Below, one piece after another: positions 1 to 5,819 of a DNA stretch of 8,872 nucleotides (position 1 is its first letter; every line of letters begins with the position of its first letter). A model generated the notes under the pieces. It saw only the letters and a list, made by a program, of their open reading frames with translations, was not told the DNA's origin and searched no databases. A program made the position numbers and the translations under genes. Where the stretch lies: assembly GCA_030630695.1 (NCBI GenBank), contig DAOVMP010000011.1, positions 1 through 8,872 of the forward strand, written 5' to 3'. Source of the DNA: Candidatus Woesearchaeota archaeon. GTDB taxonomy: Archaea; Nanobdellota; Nanobdellia; Woesearchaeales; ARS49.

Positions 1-318
1 GAACAAAGTAGAGATTTTATTTATGTGAACGATATTGTTAAAGCAAATCTTTCTGCTTTGGAATCTAAAAATTCTGGCGGAGAAGTTTTTAATATATCTA
101 CAGGAAAAGATGTATCTGTTAAATTCTTAGCAGAAGAATTAAATCGGATGCTAAATAAGAATATTATTCCTGTTCATGAAGCATCCCGCAAAGGAGACAT
201 CTTCAAATCCTGCGGCTGTGCTGAAAAAGCAAAAGAGAAAATAAATTTTTCTGCCGAAACAAGTTTTAAAGATGGACTGAAAAAAACTATTGAGTGGTTT
301 CAAAACAACACCACTTAA
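1..318 (+). CDS. NAD-dependent sugar-nucleotide epimerase/dehydratase, C-terminal part (5' truncated)
   Basis: The reading frame is open from base 1 and ends at TAA 316-318, so only about 105 C-terminal residues are present. It begins with EQSRDFIYVNDIVKA, the RDF(I/V)YVxDxV motif near the substrate-binding part of extended short-chain dehydrogenases such as GalE and dTDP-glucose dehydratase. The motif is followed by GGEVFNISTGKDVSV, the usual 'G.vfNiGtg...s' strand, and a final helix ending in IEWFQNN. Enzymes of this family use bound NAD to epimerise or dehydrate nucleotide sugars for cell-surface glycans. The GTG at 25 lies inside the conserved motif and is not a real start. The Rossmann NAD-binding half is outside the window, so the exact substrate cannot be told. 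A 226-nt regulatory gap separates it from nrdR, so it probably belongs to a different transcription unit. Confidence 0.85.
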   Translation, partial: EQSRDFIYVNDIVKANLSALESKNSGGEVFNISTGKDVSVKFLAEELNRMLNKNIIPVHEASRKGDIFKSCGCAEKAKEKINFSAETSFKDGLKKTIEWFQNNTT

Positions 319-326
319 CCATACTC

Positions 327-342
327 AATATACTTCTAGTGT
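327..342 (+). promoter_or_regulatory. Degenerate NrdR-box-like half site upstream of nrdR
   Basis: The right half matches TwGtgt of the bacterial NrdR-box consensus acaCwAtATaTwGtgt, but the left half is poor (about 10/16 overall). It shares TCTAGTGTTTGT with a similar sequence near 400. Alone it would not be convincing; it is listed because the TCTwGTG core recurs at 335, 400 and 433. Confidence 0.25.
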
Positions 343-379
343 TTGTATTTCAAATAATATACATTGTTCTTGATAAATA

Positions 380-388
380 CTTAAATAT
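380..388 (+). promoter_or_regulatory. Archaeal TATA box (box A), probable nrdR operon promoter
   Basis: CTTAAATAT is identical to the box A in front of gins51 at 4403-4411. A start of transcription about 25 nt downstream would fall near 405-412 and give a leader of roughly 135 nt before nrdR. A weaker alternative, CTTAAAAA near 496-503, would give a short leader but overlaps the hairpin described at 495-524. Confidence 0.5.
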
Positions 389-391
389 GAG

Positions 392-407
392 TTACGTATT
401 CTTGTGT
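392..407 (+). promoter_or_regulatory. Weak NrdR-box-like site just downstream of the TATA box
   Basis: The sequence ending TTCTTGTGT matches about 9/16 of the NrdR-box consensus, almost all in the right half. It lies 33 bp upstream of the better site at 425-440. That is near the roughly three-helical-turn spacing typical of paired NrdR boxes, and it would overlap the expected transcription start. Confidence 0.3.
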
Positions 408-424
408 TTGTTGTGTTTTTCGAA

Positions 425-440
425 CTACTATATCTAGTGG
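425..440 (+). promoter_or_regulatory. Candidate NrdR box in the nrdR leader/promoter
   Basis: CTACTATATCTAGTGG matches 12 of 16 positions of acaCwAtATaTwGtgt, including nine of ten in the central CwAtATaTwG core. It shares CTATATnTwGTGG with the stronger site at the gins51 promoter. Its place 45 nt downstream of the box A suits a repressor acting on its own operon (inference). Confidence 0.5.
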
Positions 441-494
441 TTTTGTGTTACTTTTATTAAATAACAACGCACTAATTAGATGATAGACTGAAAC

Positions 495-524
495 GCTTAA
501 AAACTTCAAGGAAGTTTTTTGAGC
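495..524 (+). promoter_or_regulatory. Strong leader hairpin with T-run ahead of nrdR (possible attenuator or palindromic element)
   Basis: AAAAACTTC (499-507) pairs perfectly with GAAGTTTTT (511-519) around the loop AAG. With one bulged T (520) the stem extends through GCTT (495-498) and GAGC (521-524), giving about 13 pairs. The T-run sits in the 3' arm, 20 nt before the nrdR ATG. It could be an attenuator, a leader structure affecting translation, or a member of the hairpin family seen at 6432-6835, which shares the GCT...CAAGG...GAGC plan. Confidence 0.55.
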
Positions 525-544
525 TTTATTTTTGGAAACTAAAA

Positions 545-1000
545 ATGAAATGCCCTTTTTGCTTAAAAACAGACACCAGAGTTCTAGACAGCCGATTGAC
601 CAATACAAAAGATTCTGTCAGAAGAAGAAGAGAATGCCCAGACTGTTCTAAAAGATTCACAACATATGAAAGAGTAGAAGACACAAATGTATCTGTAATA
701 AAGAAGAATAGTGTTATGGAGCAATTTGACAGGCAAAAACTGATCACAGGAATGCTCAAAGCCTGTGAAAAAAGACCTGTAAAAAGAGAACATATTGAAA
801 AAGCAGTCAATGAAATCGAATCAGAACTCCGCAAAGCAGGAAAAACAGAAATAACAAGCAGAAAACTAGGAGAATTAGTAATAAACAAATTACTTTCATT
901 AGATCAAGTAGCATATTTACGATTCGCATCAGTCTATCGCAGATTTACTGATATTAATCAGTTTGCCAAAGAGGTAGAAAAACTAAAACGCGTTAAATAG
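545..1000 (+). CDS. nrdR: Transcriptional repressor NrdR
   Basis: This 151-residue protein has the full NrdR layout and usual length. An N-terminal zinc ribbon has Cys3, Cys6, Cys31 and Cys34 (MKCPFC...ECPDCSKRFTTYERVE), and an ATP-cone of about 90 residues starts near residue 49 (VSVIKKNSVMEQFDRQKL). In bacteria NrdR senses dATP/ATP through the ATP-cone and represses ribonucleotide reductase genes by binding NrdR boxes with the zinc ribbon. Here it sits directly ahead of nrdJ, with TAG merging into the nrdJ ribosome-binding site, so it is very likely co-transcribed with its target. NrdR is mainly bacterial and patchy in archaea, so an old transfer is plausible. The upstream region carries candidate NrdR boxes, implying autoregulation (inference). 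The start is fixed by the conserved MKCPFC; no strong Shine-Dalgarno precedes it. Confidence 0.96.
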   Translation: MKCPFCLKTDTRVLDSRLTNTKDSVRRRRECPDCSKRFTTYERVEDTNVSVIKKNSVMEQFDRQKLITGMLKACEKRPVKREHIEKAVNEIESELRKAGKTEITSRKLGELVINKLLSLDQVAYLRFASVYRRFTDINQFAKEVEKLKRVK

Positions 1001-1005
1001 GAGGT
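999..1005 (+). promoter_or_regulatory. Strong Shine-Dalgarno site of nrdJ
   Basis: AGGAGGT lies 7 nt before the nrdJ ATG and overlaps the nrdR stop codon. It is the best ribosome-binding site in the window and suggests strong, nrdR-coupled translation of the reductase. Confidence 0.85.
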
Positions 1006-1012
1006 TGGAATA

Positions 1013-3202
1013 ATGGCAGTTACTCAAATAAAACGAAGAAATGGAAACATAGATGCTTTTGATCGTGTAAAAATATCAAATGCGATCTACAAAGCAGCAG
1101 TGGCAGTTGGAGGAAAAGACAGAACACGGGCAGATGATTTGTCCCGCCAAGTAGAACATGTGGTAGAGAGAAAATTTGGAGATAGAATACCAACAGTAGA
1201 AGAAGTACAAGACATAGTAGAAACAGTATTAATTGATCAAGGACATGGAAAAACAGCAAAAGCATATATTTTATACAGGCAAAAACACAAGGAAATAAGA
1301 GCTGCCCGAATAGCAATATTAGGAAAACTAACTGAATTAAAACTATCACTAAATTCACTTGCAATATTAAAAGGAAGATACTTATTAAAAGATCCTGCAG
1401 GAAACCTTACTGAAACACCAGAAGAATTATTCCGCAGAGTTGCTGAAAACATCTCTCTAGCAGATGAAAAATACGGCGGAAAACCAGAAGACGCAGAAAA
1501 AATATTCTACGATGAAATGACCTCAATGAGATTTATGCCATGCAGTCCAACATTAATGAATGCCGGCGCGCCATTACAACAATTATCTGCATGTTTTGTT
1601 CTTCCTGTTGGAGACAGTATCAAAGAAATTTTTGAAGCAGTCAAAGCAACAGCAATAATACACCAAACTGGCGGAGGAACAGGATTTGATTTTTCCAAAT
1701 TAAGACCTAAATCAGATGTAGTTATATCAACAAAAGGAATTGCTTCTGGACCATTATCCTTTATTAAAGTATTTGATACAACAACTGAAACAATCAATCA
1801 GGGAGGAAAACGCCGCGGAGCAAACATGGGAATAATGCGCATAGACCATCCCGATATAATGGATTTCATCGTAGCAAAAGAAAAAGCAAATGTCTTGAAT
1901 AATTTTAACATATCTGTTGCATTGACTGATAAATTTATGAAAGCAGTAAAAAACAACGAGGATTATGAATTAATAAGTCCTAGAACAAATAAAGTTGTTA
2001 AAAAACTTAATGCTAAAAAAGTATTTGACTTAATTGTTCTAATGGCATGGAAAAACGGAGAACCAGGAATAGTATTTATTGATGAAATAAACAGATTTAA
2101 TCCAACACCAGAGATTGGAATGATTGAAAGCACAAATCCCTGCGGTGAACAGCCATTACTGCCCTATGAAAGCTGTAATTTAGGTTCGATTAATTTGGCT
2201 GAGTTTGTAAAAAAAGAGTCAAAAGAAATAGATTGGGACGAACTGAGAAAAACATGTAAAATAGCAGTTCATTTTATGGACAATGTTATTGACATGAACA
2301 ATCTACCATTGCCAGAAATTGAAAAAATAACCCGTGCAAACAGAAAAATAGGAATAGGAGTCATGGGCTGGGCAGATATGCTTTATCAATTAAGAATACC
2401 CTATAATTCTTCCGGGGCAATTGAATTAGCTGAAAAAATGATGAAATTTATAGATGACGAAATAAAAAAAGAGTCAGAAGAACTAGCAGCACTTCGAGGA
2501 CCATTTCCAAACATAAGAAAAAGCATCTATAAATATGAAAAACCAATACGAAATGCCGCTCGAACAACAATCGCACCAACAGGAACAATAAGCATGATAG
2601 CAGATGCATCATCAGGAATAGAACCTCTGTTTTCTATAGCTTACATGAAAAGAGTAATGGATGGAAAAGAACTTATCTATGTAAATAAATATTTTAAGGA
2701 CATACTGAAAGAGGAAAAAATTTATTCAGAAGAGTTAATTCGCAAAGTAATGAACAAAGCAAGCATACACGACATAGAAGAAATACCAGAGCATATACGC
2801 AAAGCCTGCGTAACTGCATTTGATGTAACACCAGAATGGCATGTTAAAATGCAGGCAGCATTTCAAAAACATACAAACAACGCAGTAAGCAAAACAGTTA
2901 ACTTTCCAAACTCTGCAACACCTGCAGAAGTTGAACAAGTTTATCTGATGGCGCATGAAACAGGATGCAAAGGAGTAACTGTTTACCGCGATGGAAGCAG
3001 AGAAGGTCAAATATTAAATGTTGATACCAAAAAAACAGAAGAAAAAAAAGGAGAAGTAAACACCCCAAAAAAAGAATTAGTTGACGAAGAAAAATCTGAC
3101 AATCAGGAACAAGTCAATTGTCCAGAATGCAAACAAAAAATGGTGTTTAAAGAAGGTTGCTCAACATGCTCCAACTGCGGATACTCGAAGTGCAGTTTAT
3201 GA
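1013..3202 (+). CDS. nrdJ: Adenosylcobalamin-dependent (class II) ribonucleoside-diphosphate reductase
   Basis: This 729-residue reductase reduces ribonucleotides to deoxyribonucleotides with a thiyl radical generated by adenosylcobalamin. An N-terminal ATP-cone (about 1-95) should give overall dATP/ATP control and is paralogous to the cone in NrdR. The catalytic barrel shows SPTLMNAG, Cys194 in SACFVLP (first member of the active-site cysteine pair), HQTGGGTGFDFSKLRP, and NPCGEQ with Asn375, Cys377 (radical cysteine) and Glu379. Cys388 in ESCNLGSINL is the second cysteine of the pair, and ARTTIAPTGTIS lies near 516-527. A charged linker (about 665-700) leads to a C-terminal Cys-rich tail (Cys703, 706, 716, 719, 722, 727) like the zinc-finger tail of long NrdJ proteins, which also carries the cysteines that re-reduce the active site. 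No intein interrupts it, although archaeal reductases often have one. No NrdB-type subunit is nearby, and class II enzymes need none. The stop overlaps the next start as ATGA. Confidence 0.96.
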   Translation: MAVTQIKRRNGNIDAFDRVKISNAIYKAAVAVGGKDRTRADDLSRQVEHVVERKFGDRIPTVEEVQDIVETVLIDQGHGKTAKAYILYRQKHKEIRAARIAILGKLTELKLSLNSLAILKGRYLLKDPAGNLTETPEELFRRVAENISLADEKYGGKPEDAEKIFYDEMTSMRFMPCSPTLMNAGAPLQQLSACFVLPVGDSIKEIFEAVKATAIIHQTGGGTGFDFSKLRPKSDVVISTKGIASGPLSFIKVFDTTTETINQGGKRRGANMGIMRIDHPDIMDFIVAKEKANVLNNFNISVALTDKFMKAVKNNEDYELISPRTNKVVKKLNAKKVFDLIVLMAWKNGEPGIVFIDEINRFNPTPEIGMIESTNPCGEQPLLPYESCNLGSINLAEFVKKESKEIDWDELRKTCKIAVHFMDNVIDMNNLPLPEIEKITRANRKIGIGVMGWADMLYQLRIPYNSSGAIELAEKMMKFIDDEIKKESEELAALRGPFPNIRKSIYKYEKPIRNAARTTIAPTGTISMIADASSGIEPLFSIAYMKRVMDGKELIYVNKYFKDILKEEKIYSEELIRKVMNKASIHDIEEIPEHIRKACVTAFDVTPEWHVKMQAAFQKHTNNAVSKTVNFPNSATPAEVEQVYLMAHETGCKGVTVYRDGSREGQILNVDTKKTEEKKGEVNTPKKELVDEEKSDNQEQVNCPECKQKMVFKEGCSTCSNCGYSKCSL

Positions 3203-3786
3203 AACACTTAGGACTAGTCCAGGTCTACACTGGAGAAGGAAAAGGAAAAACAACATGTTCACTAGGGTTATCTCTGCGCGCAGTCGGTCAAGGATATAAA
3301 ATCTACATGATCCAGTTCATGAAAAGCGGAGACACGGGGGAACTATTTAGTGTTAAAAAATATATACCCAACATGACAATTGTCCAATTTGGAAAAGAAG
3401 CAATAACAGACAAGCAGCTTAAAATGTTTGAGTTTGACGGACAAGGAGATCTGGAAGGAGCTGGCGGAAAATATAAATTCTTATCTGACGAAGCAGAAAA
3501 AGAACCTGCACGTCGAGCATTAGAACATGCATTTAATGTAATCAATTCTGGCGAGTATAATATAGTTGTGCTGGATGAAATAAATTGTGCTATGCATAAA
3601 GAATTGATATCAATAGAATCTGTACTTAAACTGATTGAAGAAAAACCAAAACATGTTGAACTAATATTAACCGGCCGCAATGCACCGCATCAAATCATAG
3701 AACGTGCAGATTTAGTAAGCGAAATAATGATGAGAAAACACCCATGGGAAAAAGGAATAGACGCAAGGAGGGGGATTGAGTATTAG
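3199..3786 (+). CDS. cobO: Cob(I)yrinic acid a,c-diamide / cobalamin adenosyltransferase (CobA/CobO/BtuR family)
   Basis: This 195-residue enzyme transfers the adenosyl group of ATP to reduced corrinoid and forms adenosylcobalamin, the coenzyme of NrdJ. Visible motifs are VQVYTGEGKGKTT, with the family's P-loop GEGKGKTT at 12-19, the Walker-B-like strand YNIVVLDEINCA, LTGRNAP, and the hallmark C-terminus KHPWEKGIDARRGIEY. The ATG at 3199 was chosen because it overlaps the nrdJ stop (ATGA) and begins just before the conserved VQVYTGEGKGKTT. A longer frame from 3157 would add 14 residues encoded inside the nrdJ zinc tail. Translational coupling to nrdJ gives a tight logic in which the reductase and the enzyme that activates its coenzyme are made together. 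No corrin-ring synthesis genes are visible, so salvage of outside corrinoid is possible but not shown. Confidence 0.95.
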   Translation: MKHLGLVQVYTGEGKGKTTCSLGLSLRAVGQGYKIYMIQFMKSGDTGELFSVKKYIPNMTIVQFGKEAITDKQLKMFEFDGQGDLEGAGGKYKFLSDEAEKEPARRALEHAFNVINSGEYNIVVLDEINCAMHKELISIESVLKLIEEKPKHVELILTGRNAPHQIIERADLVSEIMMRKHPWEKGIDARRGIEY

Positions 3787-4381
3787 TAATTTTACAAGTT
3801 ATTCACTGGCGATAATACGTGTTGGAGGAAGAACACAGGAATTTTTAGTAGATAAAGGAGCAGACTTTAGAAAAAATATTGCCGGTATGATAACACCAAA
3901 AACAAGAGAAGAAAAAATAATTATGCAAAGGATAGATACAGGATTATTTGAAGGATTATTGGGCCTTGTGCAATGTGAAATACCTGATTCAGATAATAAT
4001 ATGAGTCCAAAAGGACTTCCTCTAGAAATTATTACCAACTCTATAAAACTAAGACTGGGAATGGAACCAGCAACTCTAGAATTCTGCGGATTTGTATATG
4101 AAATGGCATCTGGAGAAAACAATGAAAAACAAAACTCAAGATATTTTGTTTATTTAAACAAATTAAAAAGACACTCAACTGCGTATGTTGGAAAAGATTT
4201 TCACATACTTGACATGTATGGGCTTGCAACATATGATATATTGGCTCCAAAACAAAAAATACATCCAACACACAAAAAAATAATAGAAATAATTAAAGAA
4301 AGCAGACTACATGAAACGAGGATTAAGTTAAACCTAAAAATTGAATTAAGACAAAAAAACGGAGTGTTTAAAGTAACTTAG
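3776..4381 (+). CDS. Unrecognised protein, last gene of the nrd operon; possible degenerate Nudix-like fold
   Basis: The 201-residue product has no signal peptide or membrane segment. It starts at TTG 3776, overlapping cobO by 11 bases, with AAGGAGGGG (3765-3773) just upstream. The middle segment (about 55-130) follows the order of a Nudix fold. A glycine-rich strand is followed by a helix (PLEIITNSIKLRLGM, 82-96) placed like the Nudix helix, then a strand pair (LEFCGFVYEM and RYFVYLNKL) like the usual 'leflG.vye...yfvyl'. The catalytic pattern REUxEExGU reads NSIKLRLGM, so only Gly95 and the hydrophobics remain and hydrolase activity is unlikely. The C-terminal 40 residues are basic (HPTHKKIIEIIKE...). 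Co-expression with nrdR and nrdJ hints at a role tied to nucleotide metabolism or sensing, but this is a guess from position and the fold assignment is weak. Confidence 0.8.
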   Translation: MSISNFTSYSLAIIRVGGRTQEFLVDKGADFRKNIAGMITPKTREEKIIMQRIDTGLFEGLLGLVQCEIPDSDNNMSPKGLPLEIITNSIKLRLGMEPATLEFCGFVYEMASGENNEKQNSRYFVYLNKLKRHSTAYVGKDFHILDMYGLATYDILAPKQKIHPTHKKIIEIIKESRLHETRIKLNLKIELRQKNGVFKVT

Positions 4382-4402
4382 GTGGTATAGACAACATAAA
4401 AG

Positions 4403-4411
4403 CTTAAATAT
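4403..4411 (+). promoter_or_regulatory. Archaeal TATA box of gins51
   Basis: CTTAAATAT is identical to the box ahead of nrdR. Transcription is expected around 4430-4434, leaving a very short leader before the ATG at 4441. The purine tract GGGGGT (4432-4437) is only 3 nt from the ATG. Confidence 0.65.
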
Positions 4412-4417
4412 TACCTA

Positions 4418-4433
4418 ATACTATATATTGTGG
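4418..4433 (+). promoter_or_regulatory. Candidate NrdR box over the gins51 transcription start
   Basis: ATACTATATATTGTGG matches 14 of 16 positions of the bacterial NrdR-box consensus acaCwAtATaTwGtgt, with the core CwAtATaTwG complete. It lies between the TATA box and the start codon, where a bound repressor would block initiation. No clear second box is seen about 31 bp away, so this would be a single site. Confidence 0.55.
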
Positions 4434-4440
4434 GGGTAAA

Positions 4441-5220
4441 ATGACAGAAGATTCTGTGGCAATAACATATGAAACACTTTATGAGATACTTCGCTCTGAA
4501 AAAAATAAAGAAGAACTATGTGAATTAGACGAAGTATTTAATGCAAATGTTTTAGAATATCTTCGCGAGAAAACGCGTATATTAGAAGAAGCATCCTCTA
4601 AAAACGATATATTTTCTTTAGATGAAAAAGATAATACACAAGTTCAACTGCAAAATATCCGTAAAATAATCCGTGAAATCTATGAACGTCGCGAGAAAAA
4701 AATAATCAACATGGCGTTGAACAAATCCCGCACAAATTCAGATATAATCGATACTTCTAATCTACTTAATCCTGAACAAAAATTTTTCCAAACGTTGACT
4801 GGATTGTTTGACAAGTTTCGTTTGGGAATATTAGCTCAGATACTCTCCTTGCAAGAGCCGGATTTATCAATTGAGTGTTCAATTGAATTGCCTGAAGAAC
4901 CAGAAGCAAGTTTTAAGTTAAAAACAGAACCAGAATTTACAAAACCTGAAAAAAGTCAAGAACCATTACCTGTTGAAGAAAAAAAAGAGTCAATTGAAAC
5001 AGAAACAACAAAACAAGAAGAAAAACAACCTGCAATACAAGCAGAACCAGCACAAGAACCTAAAAACATTAAAAAAATCAAAATAACACAACCAGTAGAA
5101 CAGTTTGTAGGTTCTGAACTAGAGATGTACGGGCCATACAAAGAAGAAGATATTGCTGAAATTCCTACTGAAATAGCTGAAATTCTAATAGGGAAAGGAA
5201 GTGCTGTTGAGATGGAATAA
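4441..5220 (+). CDS. gins51: DNA replication complex GINS protein, Gins51 type
   Basis: The 259-residue product is a subunit of the archaeal GINS complex, which joins MCM helicase and the Cdc45/RecJ-like protein (GAN) at the replication fork. Residues 8-145 form the helical A domain, with the signature IRKIIREIYERREKKIINMALNKSR (about 73-97) and DTSNLLNPEQKFF. A Glu/Lys/Pro/Gln-rich linker (about 150-208) looks disordered. The small C-terminal B domain (about 210-257) has VEQFVGSELEMYGPYKEEDIAEIP followed by an Ala/Ile/Leu helix. The A-then-B order marks Gins51 rather than Gins23. DPANN archaea often have only this type, forming a homotetramer; whether that holds here cannot be seen. It has its own promoter with a candidate NrdR box, between the nrd operon and the ribosomal cluster. 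Confidence 0.92.
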   Translation: MTEDSVAITYETLYEILRSEKNKEELCELDEVFNANVLEYLREKTRILEEASSKNDIFSLDEKDNTQVQLQNIRKIIREIYERREKKIINMALNKSRTNSDIIDTSNLLNPEQKFFQTLTGLFDKFRLGILAQILSLQEPDLSIECSIELPEEPEASFKLKTEPEFTKPEKSQEPLPVEEKKESIETETTKQEEKQPAIQAEPAQEPKNIKKIKITQPVEQFVGSELEMYGPYKEEDIAEIPTEIAEILIGKGSAVEME

Positions 5221-5243
5221 GAAGAATACCTCATTTTGTTACA

Positions 5244-5259
5244 GAAACCTTTTTAAATA
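5244..5259 (+). promoter_or_regulatory. BRE/TATA promoter of the rpl44e-rps27e unit
   Basis: The purine-rich GAAACC (BRE-like) is followed by TTTTTAAATA at 5250-5259. The expected start of transcription is about 5280-5283, at or next to the rpl44e ATG (5283). No Shine-Dalgarno is present, so the mRNA is probably leaderless. Confidence 0.75.
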
Positions 5260-5282
5260 CCCTCCTTTTCGTATTCTTTACA

Positions 5283-5597
5283 ATGAAACTACCTAAAATA
5301 CGAAAAACCTATTGTCCTAAGTGTAAAAAACACACAGAACACAAGATAGCTGAAGCCAAGAAACGAACACCTAGCACAGCACATCCAATGAGCAGAGGAG
5401 GCAAGAAAAGAGCAAGACTAAGAGGTAGAATGGGTCTTGGATCAAAAGGAAGATATTCTAAAAAACCTTTGAGCAAATTTAAGATGACAGGCAAAAAACA
5501 AACTAAAAAAATCGATTTAAGATACACATGTATGGTATGCAAAAAAGCTCACACAGTGGGAAAAGCATGGAGAGCAAAAAAGGTTGAATTCAAATGA
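5283..5597 (+). CDS. rpl44e: Large-subunit ribosomal protein eL42 (L44e)
   Basis: This 104-residue basic protein is close in length and pattern to archaeal/eukaryotic eL42 of the 50S/60S E site. The N-terminus KLPKIRKTYCPKCKKHTEHKI supplies Cys11 and Cys14. A central basic loop runs through SRGGKKRARLRGRMGLGSKGRYSK, and LRYTCMVCKKAH supplies the second CxxC near residues 83-86, giving a zinc-binding fold. A leaderless start is likely because the TATA box is only about 24 nt from the ATG. The stop codon overlaps the rps27e start (ATGA), so the two ribosomal proteins are translationally coupled. The pair eL42-eS27 followed by aIF2-alpha and Nop10 is a conserved archaeal order. Confidence 0.97.
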   Translation: MKLPKIRKTYCPKCKKHTEHKIAEAKKRTPSTAHPMSRGGKKRARLRGRMGLGSKGRYSKKPLSKFKMTGKKQTKKIDLRYTCMVCKKAHTVGKAWRAKKVEFK

Positions 5598-5779
5598 GAG
5601 CCATAAAAGAAACAAAATCAAAATTCATCAAAATAAGATGTCCTAAATGTAAAAACGAACAAATAATGTTTGGAAAATCATCTATGCAAGTAAAATGTTT
5701 AGTATGCGGAAAAATTCTTGCAGAACCAACAGGCGGAAAAAGCAAGGTCAAAGCACGAGTATTAGAAGTTTTAGAATAA
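5594..5779 (+). CDS. rps27e: Small-subunit ribosomal protein eS27
   Basis: This 61-residue protein is a normal-length archaeal eS27 with one zinc ribbon: CPKC (Cys16, Cys19) and CLVC (Cys35, Cys38). The strand FIKIRCPKC near the N-terminus and KILAEPTGGKSKVKARVLEVL at the end are typical of the family. It binds the 30S subunit. Its ATG overlaps the stop of rpl44e in the sequence ATGA, so it relies on coupled translation. A T-rich stretch follows the stop, where transcription may end or restart before aIF2-alpha. Confidence 0.96.
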   Translation: MRAIKETKSKFIKIRCPKCKNEQIMFGKSSMQVKCLVCGKILAEPTGGKSKVKARVLEVLE

Positions 5780-5780
5780 A

Positions 5781-5800
5781 ATTTTTAAAATCTATTTTTT
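5781..5800 (+). terminator. T-rich stretch, possible archaeal terminator or weak promoter between rps27e and aIF2-alpha
   Basis: Two T-runs (5782-5786 and 5795-5800) flank TAAAATCTA. Archaeal termination often occurs at T-runs. The first part (ATTTTTAAAAT) could equally act as a TATA box for the downstream gene. The sequence does not decide between these. Confidence 0.3.
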
Positions 5801-5819
5801 AATCAAGGGGGAAAATATA

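Noticed and set aside
381..888. Minus-strand ORFs opposite nrdR and its leader
   Set aside because: They are antisense to a clearly conserved gene, show no family features, and have compositions expected of reverse-strand shadows.
3157..3198. Longer N-terminus for the adenosyltransferase starting at 3157
   Set aside because: The 14 extra residues are encoded within the conserved Cys-rich tail of NrdJ. The ATGA overlap at 3199 gives a normal family start just before the P-loop.
3303..3680. Minus-strand ORF opposite the adenosyltransferase
   Set aside because: It is antisense to the conserved P-loop gene, with Ser/Ile-rich composition typical of a shadow frame.
4867..4889. Doubled TCAATTGA palindrome in gins51
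   Set aside because: It is short, AT-rich and in the coding region near the linker; chance occurrence in this composition is likely.
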